Part shown: positions 44,454 to 54,449 of the stretch, piece after piece
Layout: each line of letters starts with the position of its first letter
How positions within the stretch are numbered: position 1 is the stretch's first letter
Assembly (NCBI GenBank): GCA_002451165.1
Contig: DKBH01000104.1
Span: forward strand, 1 to 64,000
Source: Nitrospiraceae bacterium UBA6905
GTDB taxonomy: Bacteria; Nitrospirota; Thermodesulfovibrionia; Thermodesulfovibrionales; UBA6898
Length of the DNA: 64,000 nucleotides
Direction of reading: 5' to 3'
Notes under the pieces: model-generated
Seen by the model: the letters and a program-made list of their open reading frames with translations, nothing else
What the model was told of the DNA's origin: nothing
The model's database searches: none
Program-made: the position numbers and the translations under genes

Positions 44454-47400
44454 TTACCTGAACTCGAACCGGAAACGGATATCTCCGCCGGTAATGCCGC
44501 GTTCATCCCGTACTCCTACCAAAGAAACATTTTTGCTCATAAAAAACTCAAGTTTGATGATTTGTTCTTCGAGGGTACCAACTGCGGTCGTGTAGGTCAC
44601 AAAAACTTTGTCTCCCAGCAACCGCTTGGATACAGTAACCCGCGGTTCGACAGTGCCCGTAGACTTTGAAACATACGGGTCTACCTGAAAACGATCAAGT
44701 CCTGTAATGGAGCGGAGCCGTTCCTCGATCACATCCTGCATCTTACCGGTCACAAATGAAGTTGCCTCACCTGCGCCGATGCCCGCCTCAAGTCCCTTGA
44801 CACCGCTGCCCGTCTGCCCCACCGTCAGAAGTGCAAGAATGTCCATCTCCTTCAGCGGAGGGTCAGAAGACAGGGACATGCTGAAGCGATCCATCTGTCC
44901 TTCAAGATTCATTTTTATTTTATACCCTTTCACGACCGTATCCGCAACGATCGAAAGGAAAGGGTTCAGGCGGTTCGGATCGGAAAAGTCTGCGCTCGCA
45001 TGAAGGATATCGAACTCGTTATTCCTGAAAAAGACCTTCCCCTCTCTGCTCTCGATTCGGCCGAGGAGTGAAGGGCGATATATCTTGCCCCTGAGGACCA
45101 TATCCGCTCCCACCACTGCCCTGGCCACATTATTGTCGATGATGATATTGTTTTCACCGGTGATCTTGATGTTCAGATCAGCCTTCGCAAGGTTGGATAT
45201 ATCAGCCTTGAATGTCTCGGCCTTCCTTGTCTGGAGCAGCCAGCTCTTCCATTCAATCCGCTCCCGGTAGCGGGCCCTGTTGATGTCAATATTCCCAGAG
45301 ACCATCTGCGCTTCAGGGGTCCCTTTGTAGAGCAGATTGCCGCTGAAATTGACACTAAAATCATTTGAGATGACACTGGTGACATTATTCAACTTCGCTT
45401 CAACATAGAATCGAGAAAAGGCAAATTTCTTCAGATACAGGATACCGGAAAAGGAAAGATCACCGCCCCCCACCTTGCCGCTGAGGTATTGCAGCACCAC
45501 GCGGTCGTTGTCCAGATACAGATACCCGTTCAGATCGACGATTCTGTAAGCCGGATATTCTTTAAGCCCAATAGAGCCATCCACAAGGGTAATACCGCCG
45601 TTGATCCTCGGCCGTTCCCAATCGCCGCTGATTCCAATGACGAAGTCAGCATCCCCTTTCAGCACGCCGAGTTTGGCTGAAAGGCTTTTGAAGGGTGAAA
45701 TGGCTGAACGCCCCTCGACCGTAACATTGTAGCTTCGACCAAGGGTTAATGAACCGGATGATCGCACGAACGTGTTGCCGCTGCGCATGGCGATCTTTCC
45801 AAGCGACAGCTCCCGATCCTCGATACGTAGGGAGATCTCCTCTTCATTGGTAAAGCTGTATCCGTACATGGAGAGAACCAAATGTTTTGCTTCGAACGAA
45901 CCGGCAACATGATGCCGCGTGCCCTTGAAGACCGCATGTCCGCTAAGATTCAGGATAAGATCCTCAGGCACATCCTTCAGCAGGGATGTAATGAGGAAGT
46001 CATATCTGCCGGTCTGAACATCAGCATCAACCTGCCAGGGCATCTCTCCGTCAATGCGGCCATTGGCCGAAATCGTGATTCTGTCATGGATAACCTTTGC
46101 CTTTGCCGTGAACTCCTTATTCCTGAGGGAAGCACGTATGATACCCGTACCGAACGGTTTTCCCCTGAGCACCCCTTCGGTCATCCTCGCTTCAAGCGTG
46201 ATCGACGGATTATCGAACGCACCTTTGCCCTCTGCTGAAACTTCGGCGATGACCTCTCCCTTGAGAGGACGCTGTATAACATCACTGAGACGGACCCTAT
46301 CAGATGATGCCTTGAAAGAAAAAGTTTCATCAGGATACAAGGTGACTTCGCCGCGCACCTTCGTATCGCCATGACTCGCGGTTACATTCGCAAAGTCGAT
46401 TTGGGCAGATGTGTACCGGAACGTGAACGAAGCTGTATCAACCGGTACTTCGTATATCACAGCCTTTTCAAAAGAGACGGCTGCCCGGATATCAGGAAGC
46501 TTTGCATTTCCGTCCAGATTGGCTGTAGCGGTAAAGCGACCACTTCCCGAAAACTGCGGATAGAATAATTTGACAAATGCGCCGGCATCTATACCCTTGA
46601 GAACAGCGCGCAGATCCCATATCGGATCCGAAAAATCAAAAAGAGTTTTGGCCGTCTTAAAAGCAACACTCCCTGAAACGGCAAGCGTCCCGTTTTCTTT
46701 GCCAGCTATGAGCTCCCGGATCTGCAGCAGATTCTTCCGATAGCTGACATCTGCAAAGATGTTCCCTGCCCGATAGGTCTTGATCAGAGAATCCTTAATA
46801 TTCGCTTTGCCACTCAGCATCGGGTCATCAAAGGTCCCGCTGATCTTGCCCCTGAAATCTGCCATACCCTTCAGATAATCGACATAGGGAGATGACAGAT
46901 CAGTGACGTCAGCCGTTGTCAGGACAACCGCAAGGTCGAGTATCCCGCTTCCGATATCGACCATGCCGCCAGCAACGGCTGTAGTTACGCCTGTCTTCAT
47001 GCTGACCTCTCTCAGTTCGAGCTTGTCCCCTTCAAGTTTATAGACGCCGTTCAGGCTCTTGATCCTGCCGAGCAGGTCATCACCCGTCTCGCTGCTCAGA
47101 TAGGCAAAATTCCCCTCCGGAGCGAACTCCGGCCCGGCATGATGAAGCGTCCCGTTCACGCTGCCGGCAGGAAGGCCGGGATCCCAGCCGATAAGAGCGA
47201 ACAGTGGTTTACTGTCTGCATGCTCAAAGGCAACGTCAAGGGTAAAGCGGTCGACTGACGGAAGCGTTATGGATGCCGAGGCTTTTGCACTGCCGTTATA
47301 GAGCGTGCCTACACCGTTAAGAAAATTCAGCAGCCCTTTTTCATACAGCACGTCACAGGAAAGCGTTTTGATAGCGACATCATAGAGGTTTCCCTCGTTC

Positions 47401-48383
47401 AAGGTAGCCGTTCCCCGCGCCGTAAGATCGCTCAGCGGCCCTTTGACCGTTCCCCTGACCGCGATCATTCCCTCAAGCCTTTCCGTGACCTGTAGTAACT
47501 CCATCAACGTCTCGAGATAGAAGTTCCCGGCGAAGGAAAGGTCGAGCAGCACATTGTCCTTTGCATATGTAACCACACCATCGATCTTTATCCTGCCATC
47601 CCCGCTCCTTTCAAGACCGAACAGCTGCTTGACCGAAGCAAGGAGGATATTCGCCGATGAATTCACCTTTGCTGTATCGCGAGAATACTCTCCGGAACTC
47701 ACTATACTCGACCCCATCACATCCAGAGCTGCCCGCTCGATAGTCAGTGTATCTCCCCTGAGTGACAGGCGAACGGAAAGTCCTCCGCTGATATTCGGTA
47801 GTCCTTCCCGTGCTACCATAATCGATTTTACGTCGATCATTATCCGCTGTACATTACCGATAATCACCTCACCACGGAGCCCGCTCACACTGACCGCACT
47901 CTTGAGGTCTTCCGAGCGGTAGGCTCCCGATCCTCCCTGCACCTCCACGGCAATGATCTTCACCTTGAGCGCATCCTGGCGTGTTTTGCCGAGATATTCC
48001 TGGATACTCTTCTCAATCGCCCTCGCCTGTTCTTCGTCGGCATTGACAACGGGCTCCTTGATCACCAACCTCCGTATCGTCAGGGTCTTGCTGATCAGTC
48101 CCGACAGGTCGAGGTATGCCTTTACCCTCTTTACCAAGAGCAATTTCTGGCCGCGTTCATCAAATACCTTCAGATCCTTTGCCTCGATAAAGAGGGGAAA
48201 AATATTAATATAGATCTTCGATGCTATGACTCTTTTCCCCGTTGCCGCCTCAAGTTCCGGAAGGATCACTTTTTTCAGCGCGTTCGAGACGTGCGGCCCC
48301 CTGAGGATGATGGCCAGGAACACGACGACAGCAGTTCCGGCAATGAGCACAGCGCGTCTTTTCATTTTTTGAGCGTTTTCCAT
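44454..48383 (-). CDS. tamB: TamB-like translocation and assembly module protein
   Basis: This 1309-residue protein has an N-terminal anchor (RAVLIAGTAVVVFLAIIL) and a very long run of beta-strand repeats (AsmA/TamB type). The C-terminal DUF490 region has EMDILALLTVGQTGSG, IGAGEATSFVTGKMQDVIEE, DPYVSKSTGTVEPRVTV and a terminal aromatic strand (IRFRFEFR). TamB proteins bridge the inner and outer membranes, and recent work links them to phospholipid transport. The start is either ATG 48383 (used) or ATG 48365, which would overlap the glnD stop as ATGA. It is 21 bases before the Omp85 gene. Confidence 0.92.
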   Translation of the reverse strand: MENAQKMKRRAVLIAGTAVVVFLAIILRGPHVSNALKKVILPELEAATGKRVIASKIYINIFPLFIEAKDLKVFDERGQKLLLVKRVKAYLDLSGLISKTLTIRRLVIKEPVVNADEEQARAIEKSIQEYLGKTRQDALKVKIIAVEVQGGSGAYRSEDLKSAVSVSGLRGEVIIGNVQRIMIDVKSIMVAREGLPNISGGLSVRLSLRGDTLTIERAALDVMGSSIVSSGEYSRDTAKVNSSANILLASVKQLFGLERSGDGRIKIDGVVTYAKDNVLLDLSFAGNFYLETLMELLQVTERLEGMIAVRGTVKGPLSDLTARGTATLNEGNLYDVAIKTLSCDVLYEKGLLNFLNGVGTLYNGSAKASASITLPSVDRFTLDVAFEHADSKPLFALIGWDPGLPAGSVNGTLHHAGPEFAPEGNFAYLSSETGDDLLGRIKSLNGVYKLEGDKLELREVSMKTGVTTAVAGGMVDIGSGILDLAVVLTTADVTDLSSPYVDYLKGMADFRGKISGTFDDPMLSGKANIKDSLIKTYRAGNIFADVSYRKNLLQIRELIAGKENGTLAVSGSVAFKTAKTLFDFSDPIWDLRAVLKGIDAGAFVKLFYPQFSGSGRFTATANLDGNAKLPDIRAAVSFEKAVIYEVPVDTASFTFRYTSAQIDFANVTASHGDTKVRGEVTLYPDETFSFKASSDRVRLSDVIQRPLKGEVIAEVSAEGKGAFDNPSITLEARMTEGVLRGKPFGTGIIRASLRNKEFTAKAKVIHDRITISANGRIDGEMPWQVDADVQTGRYDFLITSLLKDVPEDLILNLSGHAVFKGTRHHVAGSFEAKHLVLSMYGYSFTNEEEISLRIEDRELSLGKIAMRSGNTFVRSSGSLTLGRSYNVTVEGRSAISPFKSLSAKLGVLKGDADFVIGISGDWERPRINGGITLVDGSIGLKEYPAYRIVDLNGYLYLDNDRVVLQYLSGKVGGGDLSFSGILYLKKFAFSRFYVEAKLNNVTSVISNDFSVNFSGNLLYKGTPEAQMVSGNIDINRARYRERIEWKSWLLQTRKAETFKADISNLAKADLNIKITGENNIIIDNNVARAVVGADMVLRGKIYRPSLLGRIESREGKVFFRNNEFDILHASADFSDPNRLNPFLSIVADTVVKGYKIKMNLEGQMDRFSMSLSSDPPLKEMDILALLTVGQTGSGVKGLEAGIGAGEATSFVTGKMQDVIEERLRSITGLDRFQVDPYVSKSTGTVEPRVTVSKRLLGDKVFVTYTTAVGTLEEQIIKLEFFMSKNVSLVGVRDERGITGGDIRFRFEFR

Positions 48384-50836
48384 AATCCTTTCAGCAATTC
48401 AAGCACCGTATACGCAGAAAGCTTATTCCCGTTTTCCTGCACCAGAAAAACATCCTGTGCCAGTCCCGCCTCCGTGTTGATCCGGGCAGAGATGATATTG
48501 ACCCCGCCTCCATACAACACCTGCGAGATATCGTAAAGCAGCCCGATCCTATCCTGGGTAAATATCTCAATGATCGATAAGGAAGCCATCGATTCGTTGT
48601 CGATATCAATGAATACGCCGAACAGGTCGTGTGCAGCGCTTCTCTGCTGCACCGGCTCGCTACTCTTCCTGCCGAGGACTGCAGCTTCAAGTCCGTCAGC
48701 GAGATCCTTCTCGCAACCGTCCCACCAAAAGTCATTCCAGTTAGAAACTGAAATTTTATCAATTACAATCCCGGACTTTCCAGTAAATATTCTGCCATGA
48801 ACGATATTCAATCGCTTCATAGACAGGTAGCCGACAATCCTTGAGAAAAGCCCCGGTGCATCGGTGGCACAGATGACGATATCGGCAAGAGAATCATTCC
48901 GCTTATCGATGCGCATGGAAAAACCCGTTTCAGCGGACCGGGTGAACAGCCGAAAGTCTTCTTTCAATCCTGCCTCGGGGGTCGCAATGAGATATCGGTC
49001 AGTCATCTCCTCGATAAATGCTGCAAACGCAGGCTGATCTCTGCGCGGAAACGAAGCAATAATACTTCCCGGCTCCTTCTTCCACGTCTGTCGGTGCCCT
49101 GCAAGATACCGCTCAGTATTATCATACAACTCACGCAGGAGCGATGCTTTCCACGCTGACCAGAAATGCGGGTTCACCGCCGACATATCGGCATAGGTGA
49201 TAAGGTAAATGGCCTTCAGGTTTTCGCTGTCTCCAACGATCTCGGCAAAGGCCGCAATGACGTCAGGGTCCGAGACCTCCCGCGTCATTGCCAGGCGTGA
49301 CATAAGAATGTGGTTCCTCACGAGAACCTCTATCCTGTTCCGTTTCCGCGGTTCAAAACGAAAACGTTCCATAAGGGACTTCAGCCTTTTATACCCTTCC
49401 TCCTCATGATGACGGCCTATGGCTTTTCCGATGTCGTGGAACAAGAGGGAAAGATACAGAACATCCGCATGCTCCATATCCTGCAAAATTTCCTTGAGCT
49501 GCACAAGACTCCCCACCGTCGTAGTCCTGAGACGCTCTAGATTACGAATAGCCATAAGCGAGTGTTCATCGACCGTATACAAATGATACGGTTCATGCAC
49601 GACTAGCGATTTCAGGGCTCCGAACTCAGGGATGAGCCTGCCGAGAACACCCGTTTCATGCATCTCCCTGAGCGTATCGTAGACACGGTCTCCTTTGAGT
49701 ATCTCCAAGAAGTGATACGAGGTCGCCGCATTATTCCTCGTGCGCCGATTGATGTGCAGGAGGCTTTCCCGAATGCGCTGACGCAATGAGATGCTCAATG
49801 GCTTCCCGGTCTTTGCGGAATAGAAAAATGCTTCCAAGACTTTTTCCGGTTTGTGTATGAAAACATCATCTGTCCCTGCTATGATCTTGCCTCCGAAGAG
49901 CTCAAAGTCCGCGGAAAGTCTCCTTCGGGTAAAGTCTCGGAATATCGGCGCGTATTCCCTGCTGCAGAGCACCATGACCGCATGCGAAACATCGCGGATG
50001 ATGCGTCCTTTGAGGTAGTAATAGCGCATCATCCGTTCGGCACCGCTAAACTTCTTCGTGTCCTTGAACCCCAGGCATTTCGCAACTGCCTTCTGATGTT
50101 CGAAGGAAAGTACGTCGTTCTTTCTTCCGCATTCGAGATGAAGACAGGAGCGAACTTGTATCATGAAGTCATAGGCACCGATGAGACGACGGTAATCATG
50201 GGGAGGGATGAGCGACCGGAGGCCATCGATGTCCTCAATTTTGTGCGCGACCTTTGCAAGCCAGAATATCGTATGAATGTCACGGAGACCACCGTCGCCT
50301 TCCTTGATATGTGGCTCAAGAAGGTATACCGAGTCGCCCGAGCCGATATGACGTCTTTCCATCTCCCTGAGCTTTTCCGTTACGAACTGCTTCTGTTTCC
50401 GGAATGCAACCGCAGGATAGACGTCCTTCCGGAACTGATCGTAGAGCTGCTTGCTACCCGCCAGATACCGCGACTCGAGAAGCGTCGTTCTCGTGCGGAC
50501 ATCCTTGAATGCCTCATCGAGGCATTCTTTTGACGTTCGGAATGCGTGGCTGATATCTACCTTGTTGTCCCAGAGCCGGTAGAGGATATGTTCTGCCGCA
50601 GCAGCTTCCTCCCTGTTGGGCGCATAGAACATGATATCAATGTCCGAGAACGGTGCTAGTTCCTTTCTCCCATACCCTCCCGTTGCAAGGAGCAGAAGGT
50701 TCTTCGGGTTTCCGGCACCTCTGAAGATTTCCGTGATCAGGTTGTCCATGTAGGCGGTGTATTGCTGGGCCAACGCCCTGCCCCGGATACCCTGTTCCAT
50801 CCACGAGGCTATCTTCTCGATCACGGCTTCACTCAT
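48362..50836 (-). CDS. glnD: Protein-PII uridylyltransferase GlnD
   Basis: The ATG at 50836 is the likely start (824 residues), overlapping the MacB-like stop by 8 bases. The nucleotidyltransferase motif is GGYGRKELAPFSDIDIMF, the HD domain has LFHDIGKAIGRHHEEEGY, and two C-terminal ACT domains cover TDAPGLFSRIVGYLSMKRLN and DRIGLLYDISQVLYGGG. GlnD adds and removes UMP from PII proteins in response to glutamine, controlling nitrogen assimilation. No glnB or glnA is in the window. Confidence 0.95.
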   Translation of the reverse strand: MSEAVIEKIASWMEQGIRGRALAQQYTAYMDNLITEIFRGAGNPKNLLLLATGGYGRKELAPFSDIDIMFYAPNREEAAAAEHILYRLWDNKVDISHAFRTSKECLDEAFKDVRTRTTLLESRYLAGSKQLYDQFRKDVYPAVAFRKQKQFVTEKLREMERRHIGSGDSVYLLEPHIKEGDGGLRDIHTIFWLAKVAHKIEDIDGLRSLIPPHDYRRLIGAYDFMIQVRSCLHLECGRKNDVLSFEHQKAVAKCLGFKDTKKFSGAERMMRYYYLKGRIIRDVSHAVMVLCSREYAPIFRDFTRRRLSADFELFGGKIIAGTDDVFIHKPEKVLEAFFYSAKTGKPLSISLRQRIRESLLHINRRTRNNAATSYHFLEILKGDRVYDTLREMHETGVLGRLIPEFGALKSLVVHEPYHLYTVDEHSLMAIRNLERLRTTTVGSLVQLKEILQDMEHADVLYLSLLFHDIGKAIGRHHEEEGYKRLKSLMERFRFEPRKRNRIEVLVRNHILMSRLAMTREVSDPDVIAAFAEIVGDSENLKAIYLITYADMSAVNPHFWSAWKASLLRELYDNTERYLAGHRQTWKKEPGSIIASFPRRDQPAFAAFIEEMTDRYLIATPEAGLKEDFRLFTRSAETGFSMRIDKRNDSLADIVICATDAPGLFSRIVGYLSMKRLNIVHGRIFTGKSGIVIDKISVSNWNDFWWDGCEKDLADGLEAAVLGRKSSEPVQQRSAAHDLFGVFIDIDNESMASLSIIEIFTQDRIGLLYDISQVLYGGGVNIISARINTEAGLAQDVFLVQENGNKLSAYTVLELLKGLWKTLKK

Positions 50837-52037
50837 AGCGCAGCGCAACAATCGGGTCGTACAGCGATGCCTTGCGAGCAGGATAGACGCCGAAAAAAAC
50901 CCCAACAGAGGCGGAGAAAACGAATGCAAGTATCACCGACCACCAGGAAATCTGCATAGGGAGATAGGGTAGAAACAGCGGAAGACCGACAGCGACCAGT
51001 CCGCCGAAGAGCACCCCCCCGATACCCCCGAACAAACTTAAGGTAACGGATTCCGCGAGAAACTGGACGAGGATGTCCCGGTTCTTCGCACCGAGCGCTT
51101 TCCTGATGCCGATCTCACGCGTCCGTTCCCGCACCGACACGAGCATGATGTTCATGATGCCGATACCACCGACGAGGAGGGATATCGCTGCAATGCCGGC
51201 AAGGACTGCCGTCATGATGCCGAGGACCTTGTTCATAACCCCGAGCATCTCGTCCTGACTCATGATCGTGAAGTCTTCCTTGTTGGCATGGCGCTTCATC
51301 AGAATCTGTCTGATCTCCTCGGTGGCAAGCGGTATTTCCGCAGCAGACCTGATCTTGACCGTAATATTGAAGAGACTGTCCGTATCGAACAGCTCCTGAG
51401 CGGTTGTCGTCGGAATGAAGACGATATCATCAAAATCGATGCCCAATGTCACCCCCTTCTTTTCCATGACGCCGATCACACGGTACTTGCCGTCGCCTAT
51501 GCTCACCACAGCACCGAGGGCATTGCCATCGCCGAAGAGTCCCCGCTTCACGGTCCTGCCAAGGATACAGACCTTCCGCTTCGAGTCGACATCGGATGCG
51601 CTGAGGAAACGGCCCGACTCGACCGCGAGATTTCTCATCTCGAAATAGGTCTCGGTGCAGCCGACAACATTGTTGTCCCTGCTCTGGTTCTGATACTTGA
51701 CCTTTGAAGAGCCCAGAATGATCGGCACCGCGTCTGCTATATGGCGGGAGCGCCTCTTGAGAATTATGGCGTCGTCATAGACCAGCTTTCTTATGGTGCT
51801 TGCGGTGGGTGGATGGAACCCTCCTTTTGTCGAGGTTTTGCCGGGCACGATGATGAGAATATTCGTGCCAAGGTTACCCAATTCCCTGTGTATATAGGTC
51901 CGTGCCCCTGCCCCGATGGCCACCAGCATGATAACCGAGGCAACCCCGATAACGACACCCAGCATGGTCAGGACCGATCGCATCTTATTGCTTGTCAGCG
52001 AATCTTTGGCAAGTCGTATAGTTTCAAGGGCATCCAT
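50829..52037 (-). CDS. MacB-like ABC transporter permease
   Basis: This 402-residue protein has the MacB topology: one helix near the start (RSVLTMLGVVIGVASVIMLV), a periplasmic MacB_PCD domain of about 200 residues, and three C-terminal helices (FtsX). It contains RTREIGIRKALGAKNRDI, the coupling motif. Together with the ATPase and adaptor genes just upstream it forms a tripartite exporter of macrolides, peptides or lipids. The ATPase is a separate gene, unlike E. coli MacB. Confidence 0.93.
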   Translation of the reverse strand: MDALETIRLAKDSLTSNKMRSVLTMLGVVIGVASVIMLVAIGAGARTYIHRELGNLGTNILIIVPGKTSTKGGFHPPTASTIRKLVYDDAIILKRRSRHIADAVPIILGSSKVKYQNQSRDNNVVGCTETYFEMRNLAVESGRFLSASDVDSKRKVCILGRTVKRGLFGDGNALGAVVSIGDGKYRVIGVMEKKGVTLGIDFDDIVFIPTTTAQELFDTDSLFNITVKIRSAAEIPLATEEIRQILMKRHANKEDFTIMSQDEMLGVMNKVLGIMTAVLAGIAAISLLVGGIGIMNIMLVSVRERTREIGIRKALGAKNRDILVQFLAESVTLSLFGGIGGVLFGGLVAVGLPLFLPYLPMQISWWSVILAFVFSASVGVFFGVYPARKASLYDPIVALRYE

Positions 52038-52695
52038 TGAAGCAGACTCCGTCGCGCATGGTTATAGTCCTTTCAGCAAAAGCTGCAATCTCCGTTTCAT
52101 GGGTTACCAGAATAATCGTCGTCCCCTCGCGATTAAGACCAGTAAAAATGCCCATGATCTCCCTGCCAACCTTGCTATCAAGATTTCCTGTGGGCTCGTC
52201 GGCGAGGATAATCAGAGGCTCAGTAATCAAGGCACGCGCAATCGCCACCCGCTGCTGTTCCCCCCCGGATAGTTCATTCGGCCGGTGTTCAGACCGTTGC
52301 CCCAGGCCCATCCGCTCGAGCATCTTGACCGCCTTTTCCTTCCTCATCTTCGGTTCAACACCGCTGTACAGAAGCGGGAGTTCAACATTCTTCCAGGCAG
52401 AGAAGCGGGGAAGCAGGTTGAAGTTCTGGAACACAAAACCGATAGACCGATTCCTGATCTCAGCAAGTTCATTGTCATCCTTCGTAGAGACATCAATACC
52501 GTTCAGCAGATACCAGCCGGACGTCGGCCGGTCCAGGCACCCGATAATATTCAGCAGCGTTGATTTGCCTGATCCTGAAGGCCCCATGATGGCGATGAAG
52601 TCTCCGTCCCGGACCTCGAGGTCGATCCCCTTGAGCACGTCGACTGACATCTTGGGGAGTTCATAGGAGCGCCGTATGTCCTTGAGTACAATCAT
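52024..52695 (-). CDS. ABC transporter ATPase (MacB/LolD type)
   Basis: This 223-residue protein has Walker A GPSGSGKSTLLN, Q loop FVFQNFNLLPRFSAW, signature LSGGEQQRVAIARAL, Walker B LIILADEPTGNLDS and H loop VTHE. The sequence fits the MacB/LolD group. It overlaps its neighbours: ATGA with the adaptor stop, and 14 bases with the permease gene. Confidence 0.95.
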   Translation of the reverse strand: MIVLKDIRRSYELPKMSVDVLKGIDLEVRDGDFIAIMGPSGSGKSTLLNIIGCLDRPTSGWYLLNGIDVSTKDDNELAEIRNRSIGFVFQNFNLLPRFSAWKNVELPLLYSGVEPKMRKEKAVKMLERMGLGQRSEHRPNELSGGEQQRVAIARALITEPLIILADEPTGNLDSKVGREIMGIFTGLNREGTTIILVTHETEIAAFAERTITMRDGVCFNGCP

Positions 52696-53930
52696 AACTC
52701 CTTACTGATGACCCTCACCCGCACGCCATCCTTCAGTCCCGACGTATCGGGGTTAGTAATAACGACATCTCCTTCCCTGAGTCCATCCGTCACTTCGGTA
52801 TAATTCCAGTTGAACTCGCCTGTTTTAATCCGCCGCATTTCGGCCTTTCCCTTCAGCACCAGGTAGAGGTAGCTCATACCATCCTGTTCGATGATTGCCT
52901 GGGACGGCACGGAAAGCACGTTCTCCCTCCTGCTGACGATCACTTCAACATCAGCCGACATGCCCGGTTTCAACAGTATGTCCTTGTCGAACAATCGCAC
53001 CCGCGCCTCAAAGGTCCTTGCCTCCTGTTTGGTGCCGAGCACGACCGGGGAGATCATGTATACCTCACCTTTCATAACCTTTTCTCCATAGGCATCCATC
53101 GTGACCTGTGCTGTCTGGCCTATCCGAATCTGTGCAGCATCCGCCTCGTCGATAAATGCCTCGACATAGAGGGTATTGAGCGCAACCACCTCAGCCACCA
53201 TACCACCGAGGAGAACGGTTTCGCCGATCTTCACCGGACGTGATGTTACCACGCCCGAAATGGGCGAGCGGATAAACGAGTAATCATAGGCTATCCTCGC
53301 AAGGTTATACTCCCGCTGTGCCTGTTCGACCGCAGCTTCCTGCGCCCTGATCTCTGCCTCACGCGCTCTAATCTGCTCCTGCCCCGCAAGGGCCGAGGCA
53401 TATGACGCCTTTGCCACATCGAACTCGCGCTGAACCGCGTCGAGGTCACTCTGTGAGACAAAACCCTTTGCCGTAAGCTCCTGATAGCGCTTCAGCCGTG
53501 TATCAGCTTCGTCGAGCACGGCCTTTGCCTTGTTCCTGTTTTCCTTGACTTCAGACCTGAACGCCACGAGAGCAGTTCTGAGTGATTCCTGCTGCGCCAC
53601 CGCCCTGTCTTGAGAGGCTTTGGAAAGTTTCAGCCGTTGCTGCACCTCGTCCACGTCAAGGTCTGCTATGGGATCGCCTGACTTCACAACCGAACCTTCT
53701 TCGATATAGAGTTTCGCAACGGTACCGGTACGCTGCGCAGTCAGCTTTACCTCAATGTCTGCCTTTACCGTGCCAGTTGACGTTCCCGTAACGCTGATGA
53801 CGAAATCCTTCTTCTTCACATCGTAGCCTTTCACCTCGAGGCTAGAAAGCATTTTTTTGGCAACAAAAAGGCCGGCTACAGCAAGAATTATGACAGTAGC
53901 CCAAAGGGAGAACTTCTTATGAAGGGTCAT
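52692..53930 (-). CDS. MacA-like periplasmic adaptor
   Basis: This 412-residue HlyD-family protein has an N-terminal anchor (SLWATVIILAVAGLFVAKKM), a lipoyl half (GTVAKLYIEEGSVVKSGDPI), a helical hairpin (about 100-200) and the second lipoyl half (YDYSFIRSPISGVVTSRPVKIG). It links the MacB-like permease to an outer-membrane channel, which is not in this operon. The ATG at 53930 has no clear ribosome-binding site. Confidence 0.93.
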   Translation of the reverse strand: MTLHKKFSLWATVIILAVAGLFVAKKMLSSLEVKGYDVKKKDFVISVTGTSTGTVKADIEVKLTAQRTGTVAKLYIEEGSVVKSGDPIADLDVDEVQQRLKLSKASQDRAVAQQESLRTALVAFRSEVKENRNKAKAVLDEADTRLKRYQELTAKGFVSQSDLDAVQREFDVAKASYASALAGQEQIRAREAEIRAQEAAVEQAQREYNLARIAYDYSFIRSPISGVVTSRPVKIGETVLLGGMVAEVVALNTLYVEAFIDEADAAQIRIGQTAQVTMDAYGEKVMKGEVYMISPVVLGTKQEARTFEARVRLFDKDILLKPGMSADVEVIVSRRENVLSVPSQAIIEQDGMSYLYLVLKGKAEMRRIKTGEFNWNYTEVTDGLREGDVVITNPDTSGLKDGVRVRVISKEL

Positions 53931-54024
53931 GGCAGCAGAATACCGTAATTGGTCATATTTTCCTTATATTCAAATATGTTATATTGATCTTTCATGTCTT
54001 TTTTATTTTACCCTAATGGCCTGA

Positions 54025-54040
54025 AATTTCATATGAAATT
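54025..54040. promoter_or_regulatory. Perfect 16-bp palindrome upstream of the MacAB-like operon
   Basis: AATTTCATATGAAATT is a perfect palindrome about 95 bases before the MacA-like start. On the minus strand it overlaps the -35 position of a TAAAAT -10 (54005-54010). A TetR or MarR operator for the exporter is possible; no such regulator gene is adjacent. Confidence 0.4.
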
Positions 54041-54048
54041 ATGAGATT

Positions 54049-54162
54049 ATGAAGTGTTCAAAACACGAGAATCTCTCCGGCATTCTCGAAGAGCTGCAAC
54101 GCATTAAAGTCGTTGTCTTCTTAGAGGGAAACGTTCAAATAAGCAATCTTTTGTGTAAATAG
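54049..54162 (+). CDS. Possible small protein of 37 residues
   Basis: An open frame encodes MKCSKHENLSGILEELQRIK and continues VVVFLEGNVQ to ISNLLCK. The sequence looks like an amphipathic helix followed by a strand, but there is no good ribosome-binding site and no recognised domain. It could be a remnant of a longer gene or chance. It is the only plausible coding stretch in the 516-base gap 53931-54446. Confidence 0.2.
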   Translation: MKCSKHENLSGILEELQRIKVVVFLEGNVQISNLLCK

Positions 54163-54351
54163 GAAAAGTGCCCAATCCACTACTCAAATGATCTCAAAGC
54201 GATAAAACATTGCCGAGCGAATAGATTTTTCTCTAACTACGGAGCAATGCTTCGATGGTCCATAGTATCATTTATAATGAATCTTAATACTTATACCTTC
54301 TCTTATGGGGTTGAGTTTAACTGTTTGTTCTTCAAAGTCCCTCAACTTTAG

Positions 54352-54374
54352 TGCGTGCAATTCATAAGCACGCA
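54352..54374 (+). repeat. 7-bp stem-loop upstream of the GntR regulator
   Basis: TGCGTGC (54352-54358) and GCACGCA (54368-54374) flank a 9-base loop; AATTTTC follows. It resembles a weak terminator or a regulatory hairpin. No gene on the plus strand ends near it except the doubtful 37-codon frame. Confidence 0.35.
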
Positions 54375-54411
54375 AATTTTCTATTTGCAGATCAATATGA
54401 AATAAAATGCC

Positions 54412-54449
54412 TTGACATCATCATAACATTATAATATTATGTCGTTATG
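54412..54449 (+). promoter_or_regulatory. Promoter and operator of the GntR regulator gene
   Basis: TTGACA (54412-54417), a 17-base spacer and TATTAT (54435-54440) make a near-consensus promoter. The -10 ends six bases before the ATG (54447), so the start codon is about where transcription begins and there is no Shine-Dalgarno. CATAAC (54422-54427) and GTTATG (54444-54449) are inverted about the same centre as the perfect palindrome ATAATATTAT (54431-54440), forming a 28-bp dyad over the -10 and start codon. Autoregulation by the encoded GntR protein is likely. Confidence 0.65.

Noticed and set aside
53937..53942. Leaderless start for the MacA-like gene
   Set aside because: A TATTCT lies six bases before the ATG, but no -35 element is present at the right distance, so it was not counted with the other candidates.
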